Shown here: positions 7,454 through 15,456 of the stretch, piece by piece
How positions within the stretch are numbered: the first letter of the stretch is position 1
How the letters are laid out: the number at the start of each line of letters is the position of its first letter
From: CAZAEL01 sp964484135
GTDB lineage: Bacteria > Elusimicrobiota > Elusimicrobia > FEN-1173
Direction of reading: 5' to 3'
DNA length: 49,474 nt
Assembly (NCBI GenBank): GCA_964484135.1
Contig: CAZAEL010000015.1
Coordinates: forward strand, 1 to 49,474
The notes under the pieces: generated by a model
What the model was told of the DNA's origin: nothing
Databases searched by the model: none
Seen by the model: the letters and a program-made list of their open reading frames with translations, nothing else
Position numbers and translations under genes: made by a program

Positions 7454-8974
7454 TGACGCCGCCTCCACGGGAGGGTGTTTTTTGAGCAGCACCGCCTGGA
7501 TGGCGATGGTCAGGAGGCTGTTGGTGAACCAATAGAGGACCAGCCCCGAGGGAAGCTTCAGGAAGAAAAAGGTGAAGATGATGGGCATCAGGTACATGAT
7601 CCGGGCCTGCTGGGGGTCCATGGAGGCCATGGTCATTTTTTGCTGGGCGAGCATGCCCGCGCCCATGAGCACCGGCAGGACGTAGTAGGGGTCGTGCACG
7701 GACAGGTCTTGGATCCAGCCGATCCAGGCCGCGCCCCGCAGCTCGTACGCGTTGCGCAGGGTGGTGTACAGGGCCCAGAACACGGGCAGCTGGATCAGGA
7801 TGGGGAAACAGCCCTCCATGCCCATGAACTTGAGTCCGTGCTTCTGGTACAGGTTCAGCATCTCCACGTTCAGCCGCTTGGGGTCGCCCTTATACATCTC
7901 CTGGAGTTTTTTCATCTGCGGCTGCAGGGCCTTCATGCGCAGGCTGTGGCGGAAGCTTTTGAGCGTCAGGGGGATCACCAGGATCTGGATGGCCGTGGTC
8001 AAAAGGATGATGGACCAGCCGTAGTTGTGCGTGGCGCGGTGCAGGAAATAGAGGCTTTTCAGGATGGCCTTGCCCACCCCGCCGAAAACGCCGAAGTCCA
8101 CGGCCCGTTCCAGCCCCAGGTCCAGGCGGGACAGTTGGGCGTAGCCTTTGGGGCCCAGGTACAGGCGGAAGGACTGCTCCGCGGCCTGGCCCGGGGCCAG
8201 GGAAAGGGCCGCGGCGCGGACGGCCGTGGGGAGCTTTCCGGTTTTCCGCACGGAAAGGGAAAGTTTTTCGTTGCCGTCGTTCAGGAAGGCGGCCAGGAAA
8301 TAACGGGAGTCCACGCCCCACCAGGGGAAGGCGCCTTCGTGGGCGCCGTTGGGTTTCAGCTTCAGGAGCCGCGGCGGGTCAAAGGCCAGGACCCGCTGGG
8401 AAGCGTCCCGCTCCTTGGGGTCGGCGTCGCCGGATTCCAGGCCCGGGCCCCAGCCCATCTCGTAGGCCGCGTCCAGGGGCGCCTTTCCGCGGTTCTCCAG
8501 GACGATGGACACGCCGTGGGTGTGGTTGTCCGGCGAGAGGCGGAGGGTTTTGCGCACATGCAGGCCGTCCGGGCGCGCGCCTTCAAAGACGATCTCTCCG
8601 GCGGGCCCGCGCCGGACGCGGAATTCCACCTCCGGGAAGGCGGCCAGGGGCCGCGTCTCCGGGACGTCCTGGGGCACGAGGGGGATCCAGAGGTCGCCCT
8701 CTTCCTTGATCCACCATTGATGCACGGCGGCGCCGTGCAAATTGAAGGAGACGCGGTTGCGTCCCACCACGTACTCCACGAAGCGCTGCGTGCCGGTGAA
8801 GGACATGGCCGCGGGACGCGCGGCCGGGGCCGCCCCCGTCGAGGTCGGCGCCGGCCCCGCGGGCCGGCCCGCGGCCGGGGCCTGGGCCGGACGGCGGGGC
8901 CGCATGACGAAGAGGTCCCATCCCAGCAGGACCGTGAAGGACAGCAGGATGGCCAGGACTAGATTTCTTTGCAT
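7451..8974 (-). CDS. yidC: Membrane protein insertase YidC
   Basis: 507 residues from ATG at 8974 (MQRNLVLAILLSFTVLLGWD). It inserts and folds inner-membrane proteins, alone or with SecYEG. The Gram-negative form is clear: an N-terminal transmembrane anchor, a long periplasmic beta domain (about residues 45-310), then the conserved five-helix core from 'ATHNYGWSIILLTTAIQI' with the amphipathic helix region 'LRMKALQPQMKKLQEMYKGD', and 'MYLMPIIFTFFFLKLPSGLV' near the end. The start lies inside the 3' end of yidD (16-base overlap), as in many bacteria. An in-frame upstream start at 9013 would add an Arg/Pro-rich piece lying in yidD and is unlikely. Confidence 0.97.
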   Translation of the reverse strand: MQRNLVLAILLSFTVLLGWDLFVMRPRRPAQAPAAGRPAGPAPTSTGAAPAARPAAMSFTGTQRFVEYVVGRNRVSFNLHGAAVHQWWIKEEGDLWIPLVPQDVPETRPLAAFPEVEFRVRRGPAGEIVFEGARPDGLHVRKTLRLSPDNHTHGVSIVLENRGKAPLDAAYEMGWGPGLESGDADPKERDASQRVLAFDPPRLLKLKPNGAHEGAFPWWGVDSRYFLAAFLNDGNEKLSLSVRKTGKLPTAVRAAALSLAPGQAAEQSFRLYLGPKGYAQLSRLDLGLERAVDFGVFGGVGKAILKSLYFLHRATHNYGWSIILLTTAIQILVIPLTLKSFRHSLRMKALQPQMKKLQEMYKGDPKRLNVEMLNLYQKHGLKFMGMEGCFPILIQLPVFWALYTTLRNAYELRGAAWIGWIQDLSVHDPYYVLPVLMGAGMLAQQKMTMASMDPQQARIMYLMPIIFTFFFLKLPSGLVLYWFTNSLLTIAIQAVLLKKHPPVEAAS

Positions 8975-9183
8975 GGCACCGGATCGAAGCCGTGACCGCC
9001 CAGGGGGTGGCACCGCAGCAGACGCCGCAGGGACAGCCGCAGCCCTTCCCGCAGGCCGCGGGTTTCAAGGGCCTCCTCGGCGTATTGGGAACAGGTGGGC
9101 CAGAACCGGCAGCGGGGCCGCATGGGGAGGGCCGCGGCCCGGTACAGGCGGATCAGGGTCAGACAGACGGATTTTAACGTCAT
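8959..9183 (-). CDS. yidD: Membrane protein insertion efficiency factor YidD
   Basis: 74 residues with the family core RCRFWPTCSQYAEEAL and the closing HPLGGHGFDPVP, which together define YidD (formerly DUF37). It is a small basic, membrane-associated protein that assists YidC-dependent insertion; the exact role is not settled. Two conserved Cys (24 and 31 by count) are present. It overlaps rnpA by ATGA at its start and yidC by 16 bases at its end, giving tight translational coupling rnpA-yidD-yidC. Confidence 0.96.
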   Translation of the reverse strand: MTLKSVCLTLIRLYRAAALPMRPRCRFWPTCSQYAEEALETRGLREGLRLSLRRLLRCHPLGGHGFDPVPCKEI

Positions 9184-9536
9184 TGTTGGTTTGCCCTTGA
9201 AAGACGGCGATTGAGCTCCAGAAAATCTTCCTTCAACGCTTCATAGGAGGCCGGGAATCCCCCCGCCTCCGGTTTCGGGCCGCGTCCGCGCGTCGGCGAC
9301 ACCAGGACGTCCCGACCCCGCGGGACCCGGTCCTTGTGGGTGCGGAAAATGTCGCGCATCCGCCGTTTGAAAAGGTTCCGACGCACCGCGCCCCCGTCCT
9401 TGCGGCTCACGGTGATCCCGAGGCGGGCGGCCCGGGGCGGCGACTCCCCCCGGTCGAAGGCCCACATCACCAGCCAGCGGCCCACGGCCTTGCGCCCCTG
9501 GCGCCGCGCGCGGAGGAAGTCCGCGGAGCGCCGCAA
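9180..9536 (-). CDS. rnpA: Ribonuclease P protein component
   Basis: 118 residues from TTG at 9536. It is the basic protein subunit of RNase P, which matures tRNA 5' ends. The family signature (R)RN-x-x-KRR is present as VRRNLFKRRMRDIFR in the middle of the protein, after 'RLGITVSRKDGGA'. The start is uncertain. In-frame sequence upstream reads as typical RnpA N-terminus (TFRSHERLRRSADF), but I find no ATG, GTG or TTG in frame before the rpmH stop. Either TTG 9536 is used or the protein starts at a non-standard codon. RNase P RNA itself was not seen in this window. Confidence 0.93.
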   Translation of the reverse strand: MRRSADFLRARRQGRKAVGRWLVMWAFDRGESPPRAARLGITVSRKDGGAVRRNLFKRRMRDIFRTHKDRVPRGRDVLVSPTRGRGPKPEAGGFPASYEALKEDFLELNRRLSRANQQ

Positions 9537-9666
9537 CCGTTCATGGGAACGGAAGGTCTGCCGGCCCGCGGGGGTCCGCCAAAGCCCTGCGGGGTCTTGC
9601 GAGGGATCCGGGGGAGGGATTTGTCTTCCGAAGAGCCGGCCGCGGCGGGGCGGGTTTGCGGGGCTC

Positions 9667-9804
9667 TTAAGGGATCAGCTTCCAGCGGCCCTTTTGCCGC
9701 CGCCGTTTCAGGACGCGGCGGCCGCCGGGCGTGGACATGCGCGCGCGGAAACCGATGGTTTTTTTCCGACGCCGGTTGTGCGGTTGAAATGTTCTCTTGG
9801 GCAT
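9667..9804 (-). CDS. rpmH: 50S ribosomal protein L34
   Basis: 45 residues, very basic, opening MPKRTFQPHNRRRKKTIGF and closing WKLIP. This is the L34 family along its whole length: KRT-x-QP, then 'GFRARMSTPGGRRVLKRRR'. L34 binds 23S rRNA in the large subunit. A strong promoter sits directly upstream (9813-9842) with its -10 box only 8 bases from the ATG, so the mRNA is probably leaderless or nearly so. rnpA follows after 130 bases. dnaA, a common neighbour, is not present here; a PorV/protease pair lies upstream instead. Confidence 0.97.
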   Translation of the reverse strand: MPKRTFQPHNRRRKKTIGFRARMSTPGGRRVLKRRRQKGRWKLIP

Positions 9805-9812
9805 AGAGCGGT

Positions 9813-9842
9813 ATTTTAACTTTTGTGTCTGGAAGGTGTCAA
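9813..9842 (-). promoter_or_regulatory. Sigma-70-type promoter of rpmH operon
   Basis: A consensus -35 TTGACA (complement 9837-9842) and a near-consensus -10 TAAAAT (complement 9813-9818) are separated by 18 bases. Only 8 bases lie between the -10 box and the rpmH ATG at 9804, so the transcription start falls at or within a base or two of the start codon. It would drive rpmH-rnpA-yidD-yidC-jag-mnmE. Confidence 0.85.
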
Positions 9843-9851
9843 CGCCGCCCC

Positions 9852-9873
9852 CCGTTCGTCCGCGGACGAACGG
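9852..9873. repeat. Perfect 22-bp palindrome between porV-like gene and rpmH promoter
   Basis: The sequence is fully self-complementary with centre CCGCGG and outer bases CCGTTCG. In the gene direction it follows the PorV-like stop by about 70 bases and lies 10 bases before the -35 box of rpmH. It could be an intrinsic stem ending the upstream message, although no U-run follows, or a binding site for a dimeric regulator of the rpmH promoter. Confidence 0.75.
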
Positions 9874-9942
9874 TTCGGGGCGGGCCGGCGGGGTTTTGAG
9901 GGGAGGGGCGCGCCCCGGGCCGGGGGAGGGCCTGCGCCCGCG

Positions 9943-11073
9943 TCAGCGTTTCCGGGCCTGTTGGAGGAGCTTTTTCAGCTCGGGGTACTTGTCCAAGGGG
10001 TCCGAAACCCGGACTCTGTCTTGGGCGGATTCCCGATGGGCCAGGCTCCCGAACCGCCAGGAGAGGGAAATCCTTTGGGTGACGCCCAGATAGCCCTGCG
10101 GCACCAGGGCGTAGTCCACCGCCAGGTGGGGCCACTGGAACCCGATGCCCGAGGTCAGGCCGTACAAGGACTGCCGGGCGTGGAGCGTGTCCAGGCCCGC
10201 GCGCAGGGAAAGGAGGCCGAAGGGCGAATAGGCCACGCCGAATTTGCCCGTGATTTTTCGGCCCGGCTCGGCCGAGGCCTCCAGGCCCCATCGCAGCGTT
10301 TTCGGGATCACGGGCCCCTCCAGGCCCAGGCGGAAAATTTGGGGCAAGGGGGCTTGGTCCAGCCCGAAGGACACCTTGTTCCCGATGTTCTGGGCCGCGG
10401 CCCCGGCGCGCAGGCCGCCGACCGGCAGGTCGTACACCAGGCCCGCGTCCCACGCCAGGGCCGCGGACGCCGTCTTGGCGTCCGGACCCGCGCCCCCGGT
10501 TTCCGTGAAAGCCTGGGTGACGCGCTTGACGGTCCCGCCGACGTGCAGGGAGGGGGCCACCTCGTGAGCGAGGCCCAGGCCCATGTTCTGGGCCTGGTAC
10601 CCCACCTGTCCGGCGGGCCGGCCGTACGGGTCCAGGGCGTCGAAAGGATCGGTCCGCCAGTCGCTCACGAAAACGCCGGCGCCCCATGACCCCCGGGAAG
10701 CCGGCAGGGCCAGGGACAGGGCGTAATGGACGCCCTGCACGCCCAGGAGCCACTGGGTCTGGGCCCCGGCCAACCGGAACCTGTGTTCGGAGCGGCTCAA
10801 CAGCGCCGGGTTGTGGTACGCGGCGAAGCCGGACCCAAAGTCCGTCACCCCGCTGTTCCCCAGGGCCGCGGACCGGCAGTCCGGGTTCACCTTGAGGAAA
10901 TCCGCCGCCGCGGTCCCGCTGCCCTCGGCCAAGGCGCGGCCGGCCAGGTACGCGCACAAACAGGAGAGCAGGAACAGGAGGACCCGGTGGGACCGCCGCC
11001 CCGCGCGCCCGCGCAGGGCCGGCAGGTTCGCCCGCCCGCAGTCGGTTCGCAAAACAAAAGGAAGCCGTTTCAT
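9943..11073 (-). CDS. PorV/PorQ-family outer-membrane beta-barrel protein
   Basis: 376 residues from ATG at 11073. After a basic N-terminus and hydrophobic signal segment ('RVLLFLLSCLCAYLAGRALA') comes a region typical of PorV/UPF0164 proteins: GTAAADFLKVNPDCRSAALGNSGV, then 'AYHNPALLSR', then alternating beta strands to the end. PorV-type barrels serve type 9 secretion in Bacteroidota and occur as related proteins in other phyla. The gene overlaps the S8 protease stop by ATGA, so the barrel may handle that secreted protease. A longer start at 11193 would add 40 Arg/Gly-rich residues inside the protease gene and is rejected. The C-terminal 30 residues are charged and probably periplasmic. Confidence 0.85.
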   Translation of the reverse strand: MKRLPFVLRTDCGRANLPALRGRAGRRSHRVLLFLLSCLCAYLAGRALAEGSGTAAADFLKVNPDCRSAALGNSGVTDFGSGFAAYHNPALLSRSEHRFRLAGAQTQWLLGVQGVHYALSLALPASRGSWGAGVFVSDWRTDPFDALDPYGRPAGQVGYQAQNMGLGLAHEVAPSLHVGGTVKRVTQAFTETGGAGPDAKTASAALAWDAGLVYDLPVGGLRAGAAAQNIGNKVSFGLDQAPLPQIFRLGLEGPVIPKTLRWGLEASAEPGRKITGKFGVAYSPFGLLSLRAGLDTLHARQSLYGLTSGIGFQWPHLAVDYALVPQGYLGVTQRISLSWRFGSLAHRESAQDRVRVSDPLDKYPELKKLLQQARKR

Positions 11074-13148
11074 CGGATCACCGCCACCTTTCCGGTCGTC
11101 TGGTCCCAGCCGCCCGCGTCCCCGCGGGCCCGGGCCACGTAGAAATAGAGGCCCGCGGCCACGGGCTCGCCGTTGTCGTTGGCGGCGTCCCATTCGTGCG
11201 CGCCGGCGGCGAACCCCTTCAGTTCCTTGACCAATTCCCCGGAGAGCGAGTAGATTTGGACCACGCTTCCCTCGGGCAGGCCGAAAAAGGCGATCCGCCG
11301 GTCTCCGCGCGCGGGTTTGAAGGGGTTGGGGAACACCAGGAGGTTCTCCACGTCGGAGGCGGCGCCGTCGAAGAAAAGGTCCAGCTGGGTGGCGCTGGAT
11401 TCGGACACGCGCACGGTTTTCCGGACGTTGGCCGCGCCGAACAGCCCCTCCACCGTGTACTCTCCCCGCGAAAGGGACAATTGGAAGCGGCCGGTCTGGG
11501 AATCGGCCCGCAGGGTTTTGACGTGGTTGCCCTGGGCGTCTTTGACGCGGATCAGGGCCGGGATGGGGCCCTGGGGCGCGCGGGTGGCGCCCGTGAGCAC
11601 GGCCACGCCCGCGGCGCGGGACACCGCGGAGAGGACGTCCAGACGTCCGGCGCCGGAGCGGGGATCAACGCCGGGCGCCCCGATGTCCGCGGCGGTTTCC
11701 CGCAAAAGGTTTTGGAGGTCCTGCGGGGCCATGCCGGGCCGCGCCTGCAGGATCAGGGCCGCGGCGCCGGCCACATGGGGAGCGGCCATGGACGTGCCGC
11801 TGGCGGACCGGTACCCGCCCCCCGGAATGGTGGAACGGATGCCGTGCCCCGGCGCCGCGATCTCGGGCTTCAGGTATTTTTGGCCCTGCCAGAGGGTCTC
11901 TCCGCTCCCTGAAAAAACCGCCACGCGGTCGTCCGCCGTGGTGGCGCCCACGCCCAGGGCGCGGGGGGAGTTGGCCGGCGCCGAGGTCAAGTCTTTTCCC
12001 CCGTTTCCGATGGCGACCACGGGCAGCACGCCCGCGTCCAGGAGGCGGTCCACCAGCACGTCGAACACCTCGTACCGGCCGGCGGCCCCCAGGGACATGT
12101 TCAGGATGTGGGCGCCGTCGTCCGTGGCGGGGTTGTTGTCCGGGTCCAGGACCCATTGCATGCCGGCCAGCACCTGAAAAAGGGTGCCGCCGCGCGCGTC
12201 CAGCACCTTGGCGGAGATCAGGCGGGCGTCCGGAGCCACGCCCACGGGCCCGCCGCCCGCGGATCCGCCCACCAGGGTCCCGGCCGTGTGCGTGCCGTGG
12301 AGGCCGTTGTCATGGGGCCGGGAGCCCGGCACAAGGTCGCCGTCCGCGTCGAACTCGGCCCAGGCCGCGATCTTGCCCTGCAGGTCCGGGTGGCTGGCGT
12401 CCACCCCCGTGTCCAGATGCCCGATGCGCACCCCGCGCCCGGTCAGCCCGAACAGGGTCCACACTTGGCCGGCCCCGGTCTTTTCAAGTCCCCAGTTGGC
12501 GGGGTCCTCGTCCAGGGTCCCCTCGGAGAGAGGAATGAACTCCGGCGTTTGCACCCGGAAGTTTTCGAACACCGCCTCCACCCGGGGGTCCTGGGACAGT
12601 TGCCGGAGCGCGTCCGGAGAAACGGCCAGTCCGTACCCGTTCACCACCCACAGGTCTTTGACGTCCTCTTCCCGCCCTTGGCCCGGCGCCAGGGGCAGGG
12701 CTTTCCGTCCGGGACGGACCGCGCGCGCCCGGGACCGGAGGACTGCGGCCGGAGAGAGGGCGGGCGAAGCCCCCCTCTCCCTGGGCGCAGTGCCCCCCTC
12801 GGATTTGTAAATCACCACCACGGGGATGGAATCATTTTCTCCGGAATCCATCCGCTCCTTTAAGGAAGGGGACAACACGGCCCCGGAAACGGACATGGCC
12901 CAAAGGAGCAGGGCCGAACATGAGAACCAAAGGGCCGCAAAACGGCGCTGCGTGGAACTCCCCAGGCCGGGCCCTTTGCGGGGTCCCCGGCTTTGGACCG
13001 GGGACCGGGAAAGGCGGGGGTCCCGCGCCGGAGCGCCGAAAGGGAGGCGGGGGCCCGACCTGGGGATGTCCGCGTTGCCGCGGGTTTTTCTGCCGGCGGG
13101 AAGAACGGGCAGGGGCGCTCCGGTCATGGGGCGAAGGACGATCTTCAT
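11070..13148 (-). CDS. Secreted subtilisin-like (S8) protease with FlgD-like C-terminal domain
   Basis: 692 residues if ATG 13148 is used. The catalytic triad is intact: D246 (HLDTGVD), H284 (HGTHTAG), S453 (GTSMAAPHVAG). An I9-type propeptide precedes it (about 105-200, 'SIPVVVIYKSEGG'), after a hydrophobic signal near residues 70-88. The C-terminus has a small beta domain and a final FlgD-Ig-like module ('PNPFKPARGDRRIAFFGLPE', 'YSLSGELVKELKGFAAG'), common in surface proteins of organisms with type 9-like export. The stretch before the signal peptide is Arg/Pro-rich and looks non-coding; the true start may be further inside, but no ATG/GTG/TTG sits right before the signal. Cotranslated with the PorV-like gene. 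Confidence 0.9.
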   Translation of the reverse strand: MKIVLRPMTGAPLPVLPAGRKTRGNADIPRSGPRLPFGAPARDPRLSRSPVQSRGPRKGPGLGSSTQRRFAALWFSCSALLLWAMSVSGAVLSPSLKERMDSGENDSIPVVVIYKSEGGTAPRERGASPALSPAAVLRSRARAVRPGRKALPLAPGQGREEDVKDLWVVNGYGLAVSPDALRQLSQDPRVEAVFENFRVQTPEFIPLSEGTLDEDPANWGLEKTGAGQVWTLFGLTGRGVRIGHLDTGVDASHPDLQGKIAAWAEFDADGDLVPGSRPHDNGLHGTHTAGTLVGGSAGGGPVGVAPDARLISAKVLDARGGTLFQVLAGMQWVLDPDNNPATDDGAHILNMSLGAAGRYEVFDVLVDRLLDAGVLPVVAIGNGGKDLTSAPANSPRALGVGATTADDRVAVFSGSGETLWQGQKYLKPEIAAPGHGIRSTIPGGGYRSASGTSMAAPHVAGAAALILQARPGMAPQDLQNLLRETAADIGAPGVDPRSGAGRLDVLSAVSRAAGVAVLTGATRAPQGPIPALIRVKDAQGNHVKTLRADSQTGRFQLSLSRGEYTVEGLFGAANVRKTVRVSESSATQLDLFFDGAASDVENLLVFPNPFKPARGDRRIAFFGLPEGSVVQIYSLSGELVKELKGFAAGAHEWDAANDNGEPVAAGLYFYVARARGDAGGWDQTTGKVAVIR

Positions 13149-13458
13149 GGTGCTTCAGGATACCGGCGGGGCGGGGAGCGGCCATGCAAGGATTTATGAA
13201 CGGCGGCGGAACAGTGTATGATTTGATTCTAAAAATCAATATAAAATCATGAGAGCCTCGAAAAAGCGGACCGGGCCGGCGGGGTTTTTCCTTTTTTCCG
13301 TCGGGAGGGAAGGGGGTGGAAAGCCGAAGGCGTCTACAAAAAGTTGATTTCCCGGGAGGGCCGACGAAAGGACGGCTTCTCTGCCGGAGAGAACAAAAAA
13401 CCCCGGGCCGGTCGGCCAAGGGTTGTTGTCAGGCGGTCAAAGGGGCGTTTTGGGGGGT
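13149..13458. promoter_or_regulatory. Largest intergenic gap; AT-rich promoter/operator region upstream of the S8 gene
   Basis: This 310-base gap has no supported gene. An AT-rich island at 13213-13250 holds an inverted repeat TTGATT-N5-AATCAA (13223-13239). On the minus strand, TTGATT (13234-13239) and TACACT (13213-13218) could be -35 and -10 boxes, but the 15-base spacing is short, so this promoter is tentative. Two GC-rich stretches ending in T/A runs (13269-13289 and 13395-13413) are imperfect inverted copies of each other. Confidence 0.5.
13390..13420 (-). terminator. Possible terminator after the UDP-sugar decarboxylase gene
   Basis: In transcript sense a GC-rich stretch with a GGCC-GACC-GGCC stem is followed five bases later by six Ts (complement 13395-13400). 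The stem is short, so this is a weak intrinsic-terminator candidate about 45 bases after the stop at 13459. Confidence 0.35.
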
Positions 13459-14415
13459 CTACGGGTTGTTCCGGAACCAGTCCACGGTCCGCCGCAGGCC
13501 CTCTTCCAGGGAGACCTTGGGGGCCCATTTCAGGAGCCGCCGCGCCAGGGTGATGTCCGGCTGGCGCACTTTGGGGTCGTCCACGGGCAGGGGCTTGTGC
13601 ACGATCGGGCTGGCGCTGCCCGTGAATTTTTTGACCAGGCGCGCGATCTGCAAGATCGTGACTTCATGGGGGTTGCCGATGTTCACCGGCCCCACATGGG
13701 GCGAGAGCAGAAGCCGGATCAGGCCTTCCACCTCGTCTTCAATGTAGCAGAAAGAACGGGTCTGTCGTCCCCGTCCGAACACGGGCAGGGGCTTGCCCCG
13801 CAGCGCGGCGGAGATGAACTCGGGCACGGCGCGGCCGTCGCGTTTCTGCATGCGGGGGCCGTACGTGTTGAAGATGCGGGCGATCCGCACCGCCACGCCG
13901 TGCACCCGGTGGTAGGCCATGCAGAGCGCCTCGGCGTAGCGTTTGGCCTCGTCGTACACGCCGCGGGGCCCCACCGGGTTCACGTGTCCCCAGTAGTCCT
14001 CTTTTTGGGGGTGGACCTGGGGGTCGCCGTACACCTCCGAGGTGGAGGCCAGCAGGAACCGGGCCTTCTTGTGCTTGGCCAGGCCCAGCATCTTGTGGGT
14101 GCCCAGGGCGCCGACCTTCAAAGTCTTGATGGGGTGTTCCAAATAATCCCGGGGCGAGGCCGGGCTGGCGAAATGGAGGACCGCGAACAGGGGGCCGTGG
14201 ATGTACAGGTCCTGGGTCACGTCGTGCCGCAGGAACTGGAACCGGGGGTGGCCGGTGAGGTGGGCGATGTTGTCCGGCGAGCCGGTGAGGAAGTTGTCCA
14301 CGCAGATCACCCGGAAGCCCCGGCCCAGCAGGTGGTCGCAGAGGTGGGACCCCAAAAACCCGGCCCCGCCCGTGATGAGGACGCGCCGCCCCTTCCGGCC
14401 CGAAGCCGCGTTCAC
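13459..14415 (-). CDS. UDP-glucuronate decarboxylase (UXS-like SDR)
   Basis: 318 residues from GTG at 14415. An extended short-chain dehydrogenase/reductase: NAD-binding GGAGFLG at 16-22, 'VICVDNFLTGSPDNI' typical of UXS, substrate-loop ASTSEVYGDP near 123-132, and catalytic Y154-x3-K158 (YDEAK). 'NTYGPRM' and 'RQTRSFCYIEDEVEG' further match UXS, which converts UDP-glucuronate to UDP-xylose for surface glycans; a related epimerase or dehydratase is the alternative. GTG overlaps the stop of the upstream membrane gene (GTGA). Longer in-frame extensions lie inside that gene and are rejected. Confidence 0.88.
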   Translation of the reverse strand: MNAASGRKGRRVLITGGAGFLGSHLCDHLLGRGFRVICVDNFLTGSPDNIAHLTGHPRFQFLRHDVTQDLYIHGPLFAVLHFASPASPRDYLEHPIKTLKVGALGTHKMLGLAKHKKARFLLASTSEVYGDPQVHPQKEDYWGHVNPVGPRGVYDEAKRYAEALCMAYHRVHGVAVRIARIFNTYGPRMQKRDGRAVPEFISAALRGKPLPVFGRGRQTRSFCYIEDEVEGLIRLLLSPHVGPVNIGNPHEVTILQIARLVKKFTGSASPIVHKPLPVDDPKVRQPDITLARRLLKWAPKVSLEEGLRRTVDWFRNNP

Positions 14416-15362
14416 GGCTGGAAGCTCCGCACCGTGAAACGGTCCAGGGCGTGAAACATGGCCAGGCAGAAGGCCGCGGCGGCCGCGAAGAGGATCGGTT
14501 TCGCCCACCGCGGCGTTCTCTCCCAGACGGCCAGGGCCGTGGCCGTCATGACGAAGGCCTCCACCGCGAAGGGCGGGAACCCCAGGTACCCCAGCGCGGG
14601 CATTTCGAAAATCTTCCAGTCGCCCACCCAGGGCACGGTGTAGGACCAGCGGGCCCGGGCCCAGGCGTTCCACCACTCCCACAGGCCGCCGCAGAGGAAA
14701 CCGGCCAGCAGCAAGGTCCAAAAGCGTTTGAAGCGGCCGGTCCGCCAGTCGCCCAGGAGCGAGGCCGCGCCCAGGCGCTCGTTCAGGGGTTCCAGGAGGA
14801 AGATGAACCCGCCCCACACCAGGGGAAAGAAAAATTTGGGCCACAGGAGGGGCAAGGCCAACATCAGGACGCCGGCGGCCGTGAACAAGGAAGGCGCGCG
14901 CCGGTTCCCTCCCAGGGGTTTTCCGCCGCGGTCCCCGGTCAGGCCCGCGGTCTCGACCAGGTCCGCGGTCTCGAAGAGCCCCGGCACCACCGTGGCGAAG
15001 GCCAGGGCGTAACCGGCCCAGCGCGCGAGCCGGTCGGAAGGCAGGTCCAGGTAATGCCAGTTCTCCAGGCGCAGGTTGAAGGCCTCGAACAGGAGCCAGA
15101 GCGCCACGGACCAGAGGCACAGGAACAGGAACCGTCCGGGGTAGGACAGAAGGAGGGATTCTTTCCGCTGGCGGTACACCCAGCCGTCGATGAGGAGGAT
15201 GTAGCTCCACCAGGCGAAGGAAAAAAGCCAGGTGGCGAAGGGTTCGCGGCCCTGGCGCGCGAGGGCGCAGGCCAGGATCAAAACCCCCAGCCCCAGGACC
15301 ATGAAGGCCTGGCTGAGCTGATAGCGCAAATCCCGTTGGACGGATTGTGAAAAATTCTTCAT
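14412..15362 (-). CDS. Uncharacterised multi-pass membrane protein
   Basis: 316 residues with about eight hydrophobic segments and many Trp. Visible conserved-looking motifs are 'WWSYILLIDGWVY' in the first third, 'GLFETADLVE' mid-protein, and GGLWEWWNAWARARW followed by 'FEMPALGYLGFPPFAVEAF' in the last third. I do not recognise the family. The Glu/Trp-rich membrane motifs suggest an enzyme-like site facing the membrane rather than a simple transporter. It is cotranslated with the UXS gene through GTGA, so a role in sugar or envelope metabolism is a fair but unproven guess. A 24-bp perfect palindrome ends 8 bases before its ATG. Confidence 0.75.
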   Translation of the reverse strand: MKNFSQSVQRDLRYQLSQAFMVLGLGVLILACALARQGREPFATWLFSFAWWSYILLIDGWVYRQRKESLLLSYPGRFLFLCLWSVALWLLFEAFNLRLENWHYLDLPSDRLARWAGYALAFATVVPGLFETADLVETAGLTGDRGGKPLGGNRRAPSLFTAAGVLMLALPLLWPKFFFPLVWGGFIFLLEPLNERLGAASLLGDWRTGRFKRFWTLLLAGFLCGGLWEWWNAWARARWSYTVPWVGDWKIFEMPALGYLGFPPFAVEAFVMTATALAVWERTPRWAKPILFAAAAAFCLAMFHALDRFTVRSFQP

Positions 15363-15370
15363 GCCTGGGG

Positions 15371-15394
15371 CGGCCCCGCCGCGCGGCGGGGCCG
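15371..15394. repeat. Perfect 24-bp GC palindrome just before a start codon
   Basis: A fully self-complementary all-GC sequence centred on CGCGCG lies 8 bases upstream of the ATG at 15362 (minus strand) and about 60 bases after the amidotransferase stop. In mRNA it would form a very stable hairpin where the ribosome should bind, so it may limit translation of the membrane protein, or be an inter-message stem. Confidence 0.75.
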
Positions 15395-15456
15395 GGTCCT
15401 CGCTTTTTTGTCGGATCAGCCGCCGGTTTCTGAGGGAGCGGCGGGAAAGATTGGAA

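Noticed and set aside
9805..9942. Replication origin next to rpmH
   Set aside because: No dnaA gene and no cluster of DnaA-box-like TTATCCACA sequences. The gap contains a promoter and one palindrome only.
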